The translations under genes were made by a program, and so were the position numbers. Below are positions 13,088-26,972 of a DNA stretch of 64,000 bases, piece after piece. Source of the DNA: Haemonchus contortus (lineage: Eukaryota > Nematoda > Chromadorea > Rhabditida > Trichostrongylidae); the NCBI GenBank assembly GCA_000469685.2, contig LS997565.1:48972501-49036500 (forward strand), read 5' to 3'. The notes beneath the pieces are model-generated. The model searched no databases. It was given only the letters and a program-made list of their open reading frames with translations, and had not been told where the DNA came from. The stretch's first letter is position 1; each line of letters opens with the position of its first letter.

Positions 13088-14173
13088 TAGTCTCTGCATT
13101 GGACCGAACCTTCGTTCAAGTGCTTCAGCGATTCAAAGCGGGACTTGAATGCATGATTCGTACCAGAGAGATTGCTACTCCATCTCCGGTAAGCAAAAAA
13201 GCGAACACTGTCGAGAAAGCACCTACAAAACACGTACACGTAGTTTTCGAGCCCACGATAATTCTAATAATAATAATAGGATCGGGCTACAAAGAAGCGA
13301 CTAGACGTGACTCCACAGAACTGTCTAGAATCTCATAGATTAGTTATAGAACCTCGAGAAACGGAGCCGTTTCATCATATTGCAATGGGCGCTTACCTAA
13401 ACGATCTTTTGTTTTTGTTGGTCCCCCTTTTTATGATATCTCGGCATGGGTTATGTAACGTTCAACAGCCGTTCCAGTTTATCCTCCTCAATTCAATAAA
13501 ACGCCAGACGTCATGATGGGAATGTCTGGTCGTACGCACTATAAGGTCACCGTGCCACCCCCTACCCCTAGCCCTACCCTACGTGTACTACAGATATGTT
13601 TGTGTGTACGAATCATTGAGTCACATTTGAAACCGTACGATGACAGCGAAAGATCGCTATCGGACGCGTTGTGCTTGATCGCATCTACTGAACCGCCAAG
13701 CGAGGCGTTCGTTTTTGTTTTCGACCTTGTCTTTTTGAACGTTCTCTTCGCCCCAACATATTTGCCTATTCATCCATAGTACTTTTGTTTGCTCATATGT
13801 CAGTTGTTATCATTGTTATGAGGAAAGAGTCTAACGTGAAGCAATCAACAGTCAATGCCAATACTCTCTGGCAATACCACAAGTTAATTCCTACTGTTTA
13901 CTAGGTCATTTGCCCGTTCTAGACTCCATATTAACTTCCGATTACTCCAGCGCTTTTCCAATATCACCTGTATCACCTATCGTCCCGTTGATTATCGATT
14001 TCCTCGAGCGGGCGCCAGTAACACCTCCAATCGTACCTGTTGCGAGCCAGAGCGATCCAGTAGATCGTCTTTGCTTGAGCGACACGAGGCATCTTCACAG
14101 CACAGAGCCAAAAGCTGATATTCCGTGGCCCGGAGCATCGGATTTTACCTGGTTTCAGCAGACTGACTTTTAA
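13088..14173 (+). CDS. Possible gene of unknown function (exons tentative)
   Basis: Three segments look more coding than their surroundings. The first starts after an acceptor-like ACTAG (about 13088) and reads LDRTFVQVLQRFKAGLECM before a donor-like GTAAGC near 13190. The second follows CTACAG near 13592 and reads IIESHLKPYDDSERSLSDAL, ending in EPPSEAF. The third follows TTACTAG at 13903, is Pro- and Ser-rich, and ends FTWFQQTDF before a TAA at 14171-14173. I could not make the splice phases of all three agree, so the join is unproven and exons are probably missing. I recognise no family. The Pro-rich tail would suit a transcription factor, but that is only a guess. Confidence 0.3.
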
Positions 14174-17100
14174 ACTCGTTTCGTTTCCCCGAGTGGTAAC
14201 TGACTTTTCTGCGGGTGTAGGAGCAAGTGTTACAGGCTGCTCGACGGACGAATTTTTTGTCTAGGTAAAGATGTACTCTAGCACCATCTTGAATTCATAT
14301 GTATCACCTCAGATCACTCAATCTTCCGGTACTTTTCAATATATTCATCAATGTATGGTTTACATCAGGGGAGGGGAGTGCCTCGATTACTTTTGTAGAG
14401 CAGTACTATGCCTAGGGCTGATGCTATGGGTGCCCATAGATTTAGATCTTAGCCGGCTTTACAAGACGTCTACTCTCAACCTTACATTAATGGAGCGTCT
14501 CAACCACTCTCTTAGAGCATGTAGTGCTAGCCAGAATCTAATGCTTTGGGTGCCCTCCTTTCGGTGACGTCTACTATCAACCTTCCACACCCCAATACCC
14601 AACTCATCAAAGGTCGTTCAACTGACGAAAGACTGATAAAGTGGAATCAATTTTTAGGACACTCTCCCCGATACAATTTTGGCCATAAATGAAAAAGCAT
14701 TGCTATAACATCGCCATATATATGAATACCGCAGATCAGTCAACCTTTTAATGCTTTTCAATATATTCATTACTGTATAATTCACATCAAGGAAGTGTAG
14801 GCACAATAGTTACGTATACAGTAATGCAAAGCCGCTGAGCTGGTCCTATCCAGATAAATAAAACCTTATTTTGTGAAGTATTCTTCAATACCATCAGATA
14901 GGTGAAACATTACCTGATAGATCAAAGTATTCGCCTTCGTTCAAATTAGATACACTCGCGGCATGTATTGAGCGAAAGTTGGGTGCATGGCGTATACTCA
15001 GCAGGGACTGTTCCATAGCAGAACTGTTGAGGTTTCCACAGTTTTCATATGGTATCTTACTGGTAAACGAAATTCAAGTGATGACGGTGCGTAGTGGTTG
15101 AGGCGCCCATATCACCTGCTAACTCAAGTCAACCAAGGCTCCCGTCCCTTGACATATCTTGGTTAGTACCCATACCGAGCGTTTCGGGTGTCCGTCCACA
15201 GCCTTATAGAGATTTTTCATTTGGGGCTTTGGCATTATGTAACAATGGGGTCTTACATAATATGTATTGATATTTGCATAAAAAACAATAACGGACCCCA
15301 TATACCCAAATACTTCCTATAGGAAAGCCTTCATTATCACCATCAATTTCCTCCTATCATCTGCTCCCCTCCTGATTTCCTTTCCAAAGCTCCGGGCAGC
15401 CCCCACACCTTTACCCCCATTTCGCCCCTCATATATCAAATTCAAAAGAAATGATATACTTTTTTACAATACCCTAAGAGTGTAGGAATCTGGGAACTTT
15501 ACATAAGATCTTATACCATCCCTCTTCTGCCGGAGAATTCAAAAAATTTTAGTACGACCTTAACCTCCTTTTCCATCCCGAAATACGGAAACCTTTCTAG
15601 AAAGAAATCACCCAGAACGGTATCTCCTTCCCCTCTTCTAAGCTACATCATATCTTTTTTTTTCCTCCGATGAAATTACCGTATTCTTGGAAGCATATGC
15701 AAGGAGGACTATGTGATTATTTGAGCGATTCTTCGTGGCACACCTACTAATTACGATTATAATCGCTTTTATAGAACGAATACAGTGAAACATAGGGAAG
15801 TAACCATGGCGACTCATAACCAGATTATTCCATTATATATGAATGAATCCTCTTCTCAAATGTCACATTGAATGGGCTCATGTCCATCATTCCATCCCAG
15901 AGAGGATGTGCTTTTATGGCTTTTCATGAATTTGGAAAACCTCGCCAGAAATTCCTCTACATGGCAGCAGCGAATTTCCGCCGCCCTAATGTAAACATTC
16001 CTTTATATTTATGTTTCTTATGTACATTACTAGCTAATGTTACTCATCCTCTCTACGGATATTGTATGCTCACATGTGTTTGTTCTGTTCTATCCTAAAA
16101 GCGTTCATCTTGATTAGACACCTAAGAAGTGGTAGCCATTGTAATGAAAAATCTGCGGCATTAGTGGGATGCGCCCCGAATTCGACATCCATTCAGACCG
16201 TAGAGATGTTTTGAATCGAATATGACCTATACAGTGGCTTGCGGTGACCAGACAATGTACGAGTCGGTGATTTTATGCTCCCAGACGAGCCTGGTAAAAA
16301 GTAAGCCCTTCCGCATGATGTGGGGCTTGCTCGGCTTGGGCGAGTATCGATCAGCGATCGACCTCCAGACTCTGCATATTAACTAAAGTGTAAAAAATAC
16401 TAATAACAATATATCGGCATCAGTTAATAATACCAATCATATAACAACAACAGCCTTCCCCTGAATGATCGAGCCTTTCCGGCTTCGTGGCATCGTGAAA
16501 GAAAGACCTCAGAAGTCCTACTTTACCCCGACCAACGAGTAATCAAGGCTAAGAAAGAGGGCATGGCTTATACCGTTATCTTCCGGCATTGTGTGAATCG
16601 TGAAGCACAATGTGCTGTTCCTTACTACAGAAACCGCTGATCTGGGGCTTGTTGGCAATTGTTTGAATTAGTCTAGTAGGAGAGGGGAAGGATAAACTGC
16701 GAAGTAAAGTAGGATAGGAGCAGGGTAAAGGGCGAAAATGCCTGAGAATCGGTTTTCTATCTTTGGAAACGACAATAAGCTTGGAAAGAGGGGTTTTTCA
16801 ATCAGGGTGTTCCACTCCAACAAACTAAAGGGGTAGAGTAGTGCCAAGCGGTGCCGGTACTATAAGTGCGGTCCGACGATCGAAACCGGGATGAAGAAAC
16901 CAAAAATTGACTAATTTTTTCATCTCCTGAGGATCAATCAACTAGTATAAAGGCATTGGGCAACCTCTTCAAACCATTGTAAAGACTTGATGCGGCTGAT
17001 GTGATTATGAACAGATGTGGAGTGATCCTTTGGTGGAATTGATCGGCACCTAGTGTTTCCCTCCTATTTCTCTTTCTTCTTACCTTTTGAGCTGAATCTG

Positions 17101-17860
17101 ATGTTTAATTGGACCGAGAGTTCCCTACTGCGTCACCTGCCGTTCCCACCTACGGGTTTCCCTCGCCAATTAGTAGATGTATGGGACTGCAAAATTATCG
17201 ACTTGGAAAGGGAGCAATCTCCAAATGGGCCAGATGCATCTGATGGACTAACCATCCCCTTTATTTCTGCCTGTAGGGCTTTGAATTACGGTTCAGGAGG
17301 GTTCTCCATGGTGGAAGTGACAGCTTCATCAAAAGTCATTCATAGAAAGAACTTGTTGGAAAGCTAGAAATTAAGAATCCGGGTGAAGTAGGACGCCAAG
17401 ACTTCTGGTTTTCTGACCCATTTCTTCTCCTTACCCATAGGCGTTGGTGGAAGTCAGCTCTTTCTCTGATAACTACCATTTTAGAGCTGAAATTTGAGAT
17501 CGAGAGATCATATAGTACTCCCAGCAATGTTCGCTCTATGGAAATAACAAGAAATATGCACTCTTAAACTTTTTCCTCCACAGGACCTCATAGACGTTCC
17601 GTTTATATGACGTTGGTAGTGATTACTGATGCCGCGCCCGAGGTCTCGCGACGTCGCGCGCGGCACTTCACACATGCTTCTCGCCGTCTTCATTCATTAA
17701 CTTTTAATCGATAACACCAGGCTTTGGGTTAGTTATTAGAATTACATGGACTTCCGAAGATTCGTTGATCTTTCAGAACGACGGCCCCAATTGGCATCTT
17801 TAGCGTCAGAGTTCAAGTGGGAGCCCGAACCAACGACTCTATTAACACGGCTGACGGGAG
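14174..17860. other. Intergenic stretch
   Basis: No exon chain found. A diverged duplication lies at about 14281-14570 and 14720-14790; both share 'cttttcaatatattcat' and 'cacatcaaggga' type blocks. The SINE copy at 16155-16380 also lies here. A GC-rich patch with CG-rich near-palindromes (17630-17670) sits about 200 bases before the MGAT2 start and could be promoter-proximal sequence. Confidence 0.45.
16155..16380 (-). mobile_element. tRNA-like SINE, copy 5 (reverse)
   Basis: Reverse copy recognised from the complements of GGGGCGCATCCC (16160 on), of the 'tgtataggtcatat' block, the CAGACGAGCCTGGTA block near 16292, and the head near 16340-16375. It is diverged relative to copies 4 and 8. 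Confidence 0.6.
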
Positions 17861-20800
17861 ATGCTTCATCGTCGTGGCCATAGAATTTTAAATATCATCA
17901 TATCAATATGTTTAGTAAGTTTATGGCGTTTTTACGATTCAATAGCGTCTGCTTACTATTATCGTCCCGTACATATCTGAAAAAAACAAACGAGCCCATA
18001 ATTGCCGATCAATTTCCAGTTCGGGCTATTCGTCGTTATCATGAAAGGGCCGTCGACGGATAGTATTTTATCTGAAACGCCATCGTTTCCTGCACTTCCT
18101 GATATTGTTATTCGGGCAACAAAAGAATTAGAAACTGACTTAGTTAACGACTCTGTGGCTGACTATGGAACTGAACAGGATATGTCCGTATGGCCGTTTC
18201 AAAGTGAGTTCGACAACAATTTTGATTTTAATTTATTTTATTTTCTTGAGTAAGGAATTCTCCTATAGTTTCATTTGAAAAGCCCTGGATATTCCTTGAG
18301 AAACTATCCAAATTGTCCCTCAGATCTTTTTATTCTCGAGTTTCTAAAGTCCGAAAGAACTTTGGTTCTTTTTATAACTGGAGTCTCTAAATTCTGAGAG
18401 GATTTTGGTTCTTTTGGATTTTTTTGTTATATTTTGATTTTGTTTCTCTAAGATATGCAATTTTTTTGATGGATCCAAAGCAATCCCCTTACTCGCAGAT
18501 CTATTATAGTATTGATGTCACCTACCTCTCCAACATTTCCAGGTCTAGAACACTTAGGTTAGTAGAGTTCCCACACTCTTGGTGCAGGATTTGCAGTTTT
18601 TGGTTTGCTATTCATTAAAACTTTTTGATTTGGCTTTCGAGTTAATGGGATTGTTTGTTCCACCCTTTTAGAGTTTTATCTTATGCAATTTATTCAATAA
18701 CTCGGTGAAATTGCGCTTTTTACTTATTGAGGGTATAAGGTGGAGTCCTTCTAAACATATCGCAACCGAGTTCATTCGCATTGCTGTGGCATGCTCTATG
18801 TTGTAAACGAAATTCGAAGATATGACACTTTCGGACATCTTGCTTAATTCATCTTGTCATACTATCTGCTAGAACATATGGTGTCACTTCTCGCTCTGAG
18901 TCGAGTTGCTTCCATGCTAGGGCCAATGAATGAAGTCGAATGAATGAGAAAATGCGAAAAAAAAAGAATTAGCATGACCAGTATTTATTGCTTTAATGCA
19001 TAAATGGTCAAGCTTGTAAGCAAGATCCAAAAACAAGCTGAAACACATTCTTGGATTACACAGACGTGGAGATTGGGTTCATGGGAAATTCGATAGCTGA
19101 AGATTCATCCACTACTTCGCGGGGTGCGACGATTGAATTGCAAATATCTGTGGCTTCATATGACATCAATGCATCGATTGATCAGTCTTTTTTCCACGTA
19201 GACTGTCCTTATTTTACAAAATGCTTTGGCTATTACAGAGCCTTTTTTGGAGAGTGGTTGACTGAAACACGTCTTTCCTTCTAACCGCGCAGTACTTTCT
19301 AATCGATAGCTAAACTTAACCTGTGATCTGACTAATTTTTAAGGTAAACGAAGGCCTTGCTTGTGATTTTCTATCCTCAAAGTTCTTAACTCCAAAGTTG
19401 AGAAAATATGCAGTAATCTTCTTCTTGGAAATACATCAGTCCTAACATCAGAACCTGACTGATGCTTGATAATAAGGCCGGTATATTTTTCTCCTCAGAC
19501 GGCTGTGTTTCCAGAGCCTTAACATGGAGTGAATTCTGTTTTTAGAGCAGAAACACCTTCATTTTGTTATTCCATTACGAACAAGAGGGTGTGAATCATT
19601 TACTGAAGGTCAAAATGGAGTGCAGGGTTTACGTCCTACTCAGCCAGTACGGGTAACCAGGCAACGTATTCAAACATTTGAACCGGAATTCGTCCTCACA
19701 GTTTTCCGTCACACCACAATGTTTTTGATACGTTTTGGAGTTCTTTCACAGAGAAATCGTTCCGCTGTTCCCTGACCTACCAAACTGTGCATATTTTTTG
19801 TCTCTTTCGCACAAAATAGGGTCTCAAACTTCTTGTACCACACATGAAAAGGAGCAGCGTAGGGAGTTGGTAACTAGTGTTTTGCGTTAAAGTCACCTGC
19901 TCGATTTGGATCTCTTCCCTTTATACACTTAAGATTTCTAAGTTCGACTGTTATTTAGCTTCTTAACATGAGTAAAACTTCTTACCAATTAGTTCCCCAG
20001 TATTACATTGAAATTTTTATAGGTGTGAATGGTAATATGACAATTTCTGGGGAAGAGATTGTACGATCAGTGGATTTCCTCAACGAAAACTTCGAGTTTT
20101 TGAATCTCGCAAAATTCGGACCTATTGAGGACGTAAAAATTGTCATTGTTGTGCAGGTTAATCATGAATTCTGTTTGATTTTTTGTCCTATTGTTAGTTG
20201 TTTCCGCTTTTTTGGCGAAAGTATACTATCAGCCATCGACTTTTCGAAGAAGGCTGCTTCAACTTAAGCGGTTGAATCATAAATAGTCGAGTCCATGCTA
20301 CAATATTTTAGGTTCATAACCGTCCAAACTACCTTGCTTACCTCATCGATTCCCTACGCCACACTAAAGGCATTGATGAAGCTTTGTTGATATTTAGTCA
20401 TGATATTAACGTGGCACCAGTGAATGAAATGATAAGAAACATCACATTTGCCCGGGTGAGTCTTCAGAAAAGATCTTTTTCTCATCTGTATCTTATATTG
20501 TTGGGTGTCCTGACTTATTTCTTCTCAGTTTCTTCCAGTTCTCTATCAAATTTCAAAATCTTCATTGCCCGGGGAGATACGCCTCAAAGAATTTTCCTTT
20601 TGATGCCTATTTTCTTCTCACTTTTTGAGATATTTTGAACAAAGTCGGTACAGTCCAGCGGTGATAGGTCATAAGAGTTCTGCAAGATCCTTTCCTTCTT
20701 CAAGCGTTTTTTTACAAAATCACTCCTAGTGTCATGTCCCTTTTCTTGAGCATTCCCATGCCTATGTATTTTGAACTCGATTTGTCTGCTTCCAGGTCCT

Positions 20801-23528
20801 ACAGATTTATTATCCGTATAATATGCAGATTTTTCCCCATGTTTTTCCTGGGCAAGATCCCAAAGACTGCGCTGAGAAAATGGGAAAAAATTCGTGAGTT
20901 TCGCTAGTATGTTTTATTTGATGTTGCCTTACTTCCCACGAGTTTTTCAGAGCGGTATCCGCCAAATGCAAAAATGCTCAATATCCGGACAAATATGGCA
21001 ACTATAGAGTGGCAAAGATCACCCAAGTCAAACATCATTGGTGGTGGAAGGTAAACACTGATTTTTTCACCTTTTCTACATCTGTGCTGCTCAAGTTACA
21101 GCATAGGCTGGGAAGTTGTTTCATGCAACACCGGTCTCGGCTTAGTGATTATCGATCTTTTTCCCAAGAAATCGATCCTTCATCGCTCCTCAATTCGCAT
21201 TCTGTTCGCACCATCATCTGATCATTATGCTTCTTGGTAGCCCATTTGTGTGAAAGGGAATCGCTGAGTCTCGAAATCTCCAAAAGTTTCAAAAGAGTCA
21301 CGAAGTGGGCAATACAGAACGTTCGATGCCGTATTACCCACTTGGTAACTCCTATGAAGTTTCATAGATACATAAATAAAGCCTTCTACCTGTATGGAAT
21401 CAGACTTCGTTATTCATTCTTAACCATTCCATTCTATTACATTTATGTGTTCTGTTTAGATGAATTACGTATTCGATGGAGTTTTCGATCGGTACGGTCT
21501 TTCTGATGCATGGGTGCTTTTGCTTGAGGAAGATCACTATGTTGTTCCAGATGCCCTGCATGTTCTGAACAACATCATACAAAATAGGGAATCGTACGTT
21601 TTACCGTTTTTAACTCAGAACGTTATATATTTAGTATCTTATTCTTCAGTTTCATATGCTTTTGAAGACTGAACTTTGAGGCATTTATAATTCAGATATT
21701 GCGAAAAGTGTGAAATTATCTCACTGGGATTCTACCTCAAAACCTTCTCTTCATACGGGACAAATATTGCAAAGCTTGGAGCACATCCTTGGTACAGCTC
21801 CAAGCATAATATGGGCATGGCGTTTCGACGTGAAACGTGGATGAAAGTAAAAAAATGTGCTGAAGTAAGTACAGCTGTATGAAATTTTCTTGTCCCATGT
21901 ACCAGTTTAGAATTTATTGTTGTTTTCCCTCTTCCTCTTCTCCCACATGCTTATTTGTCATGTTTTCGAGGACATTGAGCCGCTCGTCTCATTGATCATT
22001 TAAGTTTCCCATGGTGCAATGTTGGGAGGTCTAAAACTGTTGAAATTAGTTAACACTGATGCTTCGATCGCTATCCTTACTGCCAACATTCTCTGATTTC
22101 TCTTGTTGGATTATTTAGAAGTTGTCTCATCTTCAATATCTATTTTTGTGCGACCTCTTTTTTTACGCCTGCTCCCTTTTCCATAAATTTCGTGGTTATC
22201 ATGCTTTGTCCTTTTCTAAGCCTTTCTTTTTCAGCTGTTCTGTAAGTATGACGACTATAACTGGGACTGGTCACTGATGCAGGTATAACTCAAAGTTGGT
22301 CGTGTTATATGTTCTTCGAAAATATTTGTTTATTTACTTAGGTTGTTGTTCGATGTCTACCGCAACGTTTTCGGGTGATTTTTACGAAAAGTCCGAGGGT
22401 CATTCATATCGGCGACTGCGGGCTTCATACCCACAGGTAGCCCCGACGATCAGAATTTTGTGTTTGAATTATTCTGTTTTTATTGTTCCGCTCCACTCTC
22501 ATTAATTCAAGATGTAATGCCCACGATACGTACACGTCAACTCGTGCGCTTTTGGCGAAGCATGCGAAGTCCTTCTTCCCAGCGCAGCTCACAGTTAGCG
22601 ATGTAAGTCTTTTCTTCACTTCTTTGCTTCTCCCTTTTAAACATTTCTTCTCAGTTCGTCCACTCCAATTAGAGGAAACCGCGGTTTGAAATTATTTCTA
22701 ATCTGCTCTTTAGCAAAATACATTGTTTCTAAATATAACATTTATCGGATACTTCTGCTGTTTCAGTATGCGGTTGCTATGGCTTGCTTGAGGTTATAAC
22801 TCCCATCGGCTCCAGTTTTAAAATTTTCGTTATTATCCTCCCTTTTTCGCACCTTCTGTCATAAAACTCTTTCGCTACTGTTGTCATGGGGGGAATATCC
22901 TATTCACAATTATTCACAGTGGAAATGGGTCTGATCGGTGGTACAGTTTCAAGTTTTAAGGCTTCAATTGATAGGGAATGATAAAATGCTCTACTGTATA
23001 TGTATGTCGCTTGCATTTCCCGCTTCCTCTTCCCCCGCAGGGCGCCATTCAATCTACATATGCGTTTTAATCCTAAAGAAATCCAGGGTCTCAATTACTA
23101 TCATAACTTATTGACTAGCTGAGCTCGTTAACGCCAACCGATAGGTCTATGGATATTTTTGTATTGTGAAATATATCCATGGAGATCGAGCTTGGTTAGA
23201 AAAATTTGCACAGTTTCAATTTCTATTGGTAATTGCAAGCGATCCATCTCATTTCATTTCAAAGGAGGTGACTCATACGAAACTTGATGTTAAGAAGCAG
23301 TGCCTCGTAAAATGATGGCTTTTTCAGACGTATTTGTTGCAGGTATCATTACGGTCTCCGAAGCCTTCGAAGGAAAATGGCGGATGGGGAGACATACGTG
23401 ACCACGCGTTGTGCCTTGCAAATACGTTCCCATTGAATAAGACTGCTCATGTAATACCTGAACTACAAGAATTAATGCAGTCCTCAGTTCACATCGGTTC
23501 TGCCGGTTTTCGAAAAGAAGGATTATGA
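17861..23528 (+). CDS. gly-20: Alpha-1,6-mannosyl-glycoprotein 2-beta-N-acetylglucosaminyltransferase (GnT-II)
   Basis: This Golgi type II membrane enzyme transfers GlcNAc to the alpha-1,6 mannose of N-glycans, the step that commits them to complex type. Exons: 17861-17968, 18020-18203, 20023-20156, 20312-20455, 20796-20893, 20951-21050, 21460-21593, 21696-21864, 22235-22282, 22342-22436, 22512-22602 and 23328-23528. All phases agree and give 501 aa; human MGAT2, as I recall it, has 447. The N-terminus MLHRRGHR is followed by a hydrophobic anchor (residues 9-25). The catalytic part shows IVIVVQVHNRP, the family HHWWWK block, the acidic EEDH motif (279-282) that binds the metal-nucleotide sugar, HNMGMA, YDDYNWDWS and finally NGGWGDIRDHALC. 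About 37 residues follow that last block and extend past the human end. Intron 2 is 1.8 kb; others are as short as 51 bases. Catalytic exons are near certain; the first two rest on phase agreement and the anchor. Confidence 0.93.
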
Positions 23529-26384
23529 GCAGGTTCCAGGTGTTTTACACCAAATTTCATCTCTCTCAAGCATATCTACCCTGAAGTGTGCATGCCTTAT
23601 TTTCTTTTTGTTCTCGAAATATCCTAGCATTGGTTAGATCATTACCTGATATAACTTCTTGTCTTTTTCCCTTTGTTGGCTGTTTGATCGTACAGCTTTT
23701 CCTCTCCGCCTCACAGTTTGATTGAACGGGTTATTTGGTCTGGGATGGTCCAGGCGTCAGTCCTTTTTTCTTCTTTTACAACGTACGGCTTTGATTGCTT
23801 GCCCGTGCTAAAATCTCTTCCCGGTTGTCCTTTTTTACTATTAATGACACTTTAAAATACCTCTTTCCTCTTCAGTGATGTGATGAGTGTGTAGTTATTT
23901 CTATTGTGTATAATATTCTGAAGCATATTTTTGCTCCATTCACCGGGTTATGGCTTTACTTACTTTCCAACTCATTTAGATTTCTGAATTTTCGGTATAT
24001 TATAAATTAGTCATGCTTTGATGTTCTATGCTTCATACTACGGGTAATTATAAACCGTTAATTTTTGTCTGATGTGTTTATGTAAGTTCTGTTCTTAATA
24101 CTGTTCGTGGATTACATTCATTGTGGTAGTCAATTTAGCTACTTTTAAAACGCAGTAGATGCTAAGGAGTTCAGAACCCAGGTGCGTACCTAGCACGTTG
24201 GTGGTGAAGTGCCACAGACGACAGGGACCATTGCAATTTGCTCTTGCTTCTGAGTACAGCTTTTCCATGAGGTCAGAGTCAGTTCTTTCACTGTTTTAGC
24301 ATAAATGGTCTTGGAGTGGTAGCTCCTGTAGATGAATTTCCACAACAACTGGCATAAACTTGCCGAAAATTACCGTAATGCACGGCGGGGTTCGAATCCT
24401 TTTCTTTACAGTACGATAGGGTGCTTCGAACGTTCGAGTGCAAAAACCATAACCCCGGAAATCTTACGCTTTAACGTTCGTTAAGAAGAAACACTAGCGT
24501 AAGTAAGCAAAGCGAGAAGTGCTATTCGTTGAAATTAGAAGCAAGCAAGCAAGACGCATGTTAATAAATCAAATTAAATCAAATCAAATCAAGCGGTAAT
24601 AATATGAGATTGTTCCAAAACATCGTCTTCCAATTTATTCAGTAGGCTTTGAAGTAGACCTTTAATTAGTATGTATGTTTGTTTCAGTCTTTCCAAGATT
24701 TTTGAACTTTATAAGGCTAACGGTTTGGCAGGTTCGTTCTCATCAGAGTCTAAGAGTGTAAAACCATTTGAGATTCTCTCTCACAAGGCAAGACAATCCT
24801 TAGACAGTTCTAACGATTTGTTTTGCCATAAAGAGAATGAATCTCAAATTTTCAGGCTCTAGCGAAGGTGAACGTGCCGAAATGTAGCCCTATAAAATTT
24901 AAAATGTTTAGAAAGGCTGAAGTAGGCATGCATACTGGGTCAAAGGTGGTGCCAAGATTGGGAGAAAGTCGATCATGGAATATGGGAGTAGATATTGCCA
25001 TTGTGCACATGCCTTGTAGTAGATGTTTTCCCACCTGGTGACTAAGCCCTCACCTGACGGCTACTTGATCCATCGATGCACTGGTCTCTTTCGGGAATAT
25101 CGCTAAATCTATGTTTATGGTAAAAAGACAAGAATAGGATACGCTCCCCAGGCTTAATCAGTCTCGTCTTCTCCATCTTCCTCCAAATCGATGTATTAAA
25201 ACTTTACAATGACAAGCAGAGTAGGCCGATATACCCGTCAATTTCTTTCCCAACTGAGTCCGGTATGAAATAGCCTACACTGGTGAAAGGAGGGCTTGGT
25301 TGGTCTGGCGGTCACCAATCCGTGATTCGTTCTGATGGCCATGTTGTAGCTGCATCAGCTGGTACTCTCCCACATCTGCCTTAAACTTATTAACTCACAT
25401 ATAGTAGAGTGATGAGTAGCAAAGTATCACCAAATTGTTTTCTGAGACCCCGCAGTCGATGCGATTTTTATCCATATAGTATGCTAGTGGAGTGGCACAC
25501 ACACAGTGCAATATATTTCCTCTTCGAATTTTTTTTTTCCCGAAATATTTTCCTACAGCAATTGGACTGGTCTATTATGCCGTTTTTAGCAGAACTTTCG
25601 ATGAGGTATCAAAATCCTACCGTAATCTCTATTTTTTACAACCATTACATGTTATTTTACGCCATAAGGTGATCAGCAATCGTATGAGGTTGTGGCGGAG
25701 TGGAAAATTATATCCCATCGATGTTCTATAGTTGTTCAATTGACAATTGACACGTATGGATCTTAAGCTATTCGATAAGCACTCTCTCGTACATAGCAAA
25801 GTATCTTCGAGCAGATGCTATCCACAGAGGCTATGCTGTTGGGATAATTACGCACATTAAGTGTTGCCCTTGGGTCTGCCTCTGGCATGCACCATCAAAG
25901 AAGGGGTCATACTCAACGACTGATAGTAAACAAGTGACAAAACAACCGTAAATACTAGAACTGCTCTGTTACTGCATTAGAACTAATCCATCCTACGCCT
26001 GCTCTAGTAGACTATTTGAATGCATGACCGTGAAAACAAAAAAAGGGCTAGGAGTAGACAACTTCTCGTACAAGAAACCTCTTTTTGGAACTTTGCTGAA
26101 CGACCAAGAATCGGTGTTCTATTGAATTCTCTCATCGTCTCCACATGTTGGAAATCCGCGTACCATCTCCTAGGGACGAAAATGCCTTTTGTCATGGTAG
26201 AGCTAACCATAGCCACCAAAAGTAGACCTAATTGATGGACATTTGGTCCGTGAGACTATAAGTTGTAAAGAAGGAAGAGAAATCAATACGGATTGTACTT
26301 TATCTCTTCCTCTCGTATCTTTTTATTTCATCATACTACTATTAAAATCTGAAAAGGGTAAAGTCTTTGGGTATTAATTATTTC
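23529..26384. other. Intergenic stretch downstream of MGAT2
   Basis: Holds the MGAT2 3' UTR and AT-rich sequence. A small AAATC repeat (about 24570-24592) is visible. I found no chain of exons on either strand. Confidence 0.45.
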
Positions 26385-26612
26385 CGTCTGAGGGATGTGC
26401 CCCGTCTTCGACTTCCATTCAGAATCGTAGTGGCGTATGTGGTCTATGCAATGGCTTGCGGTGGCCAGCCGGTGTACAACTCAGTGTTTTTTATCCTCGG
26501 TCCGGAGAAATGGAAAGTTTGGGTAGCCTAGACGGGTATCAATCGATACGAGAATTGAACCCGAGACCACATGTGCATGATAGTGCGCCACTTGCCACTA
26601 CACTACCTCCGC
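26385..26612 (-). mobile_element. tRNA-like SINE, copy 6 (reverse)
   Basis: Near full-length reverse copy. Its complement carries the head GGAGGTAGTGTAGTGGCAAG, a B-box-like GGTTCAATTCTC and, at the other end, the GGGGCACATCCC tail. It also keeps the 'cattgcatagaccacatac' block. It is among the best-preserved tRNA-like heads in the window. Confidence 0.72.
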
Positions 26613-26942
26613 TCCATACTACTGTAACTGTTACTCTTTTGGAAAAAAAAAACAAGATGTTAATCCAACAACTACTTCACGAAACTATTCAAGTCGCGAA
26701 CTAAACTGTAAACGGCAAAACTTACCTCTGTCCTCTATTGAGCCCATGGTCGTGTCGGGACCTTGCCGGATCTACAGAATGCTTTCGAAACTTCTAGATT
26801 GCGGTGAGAATATTTCGTTGAAGTCCATTCGCAGTCAATTTGTCCTTATCCTCACTGGTTTGTTTTCCCTAAATACATCCCAGAATCAGTCTTGACGTGT
26901 CTTCTACGCACAGTTGCTCTCAATTTGTAAATCTTAGTCTGT

Positions 26943-26972
26943 AAATTTCGGGAATCTTGAATTCCCGAAATT
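26943..26972. repeat. Short perfect hairpin
   Basis: The arms AATTTCGGGAAT and ATTCCCGAAATT are exact reverse complements separated by about five bases. It lies in intergenic AT-rich sequence; role unknown. Confidence 0.8.

Noticed and set aside
19065..19284. Possible exon after TTACACAG within MGAT2 intron 2
   Set aside because: Including it breaks the phase with the exon at 20023, and the open frame has no similarity to the MGAT2 stem.
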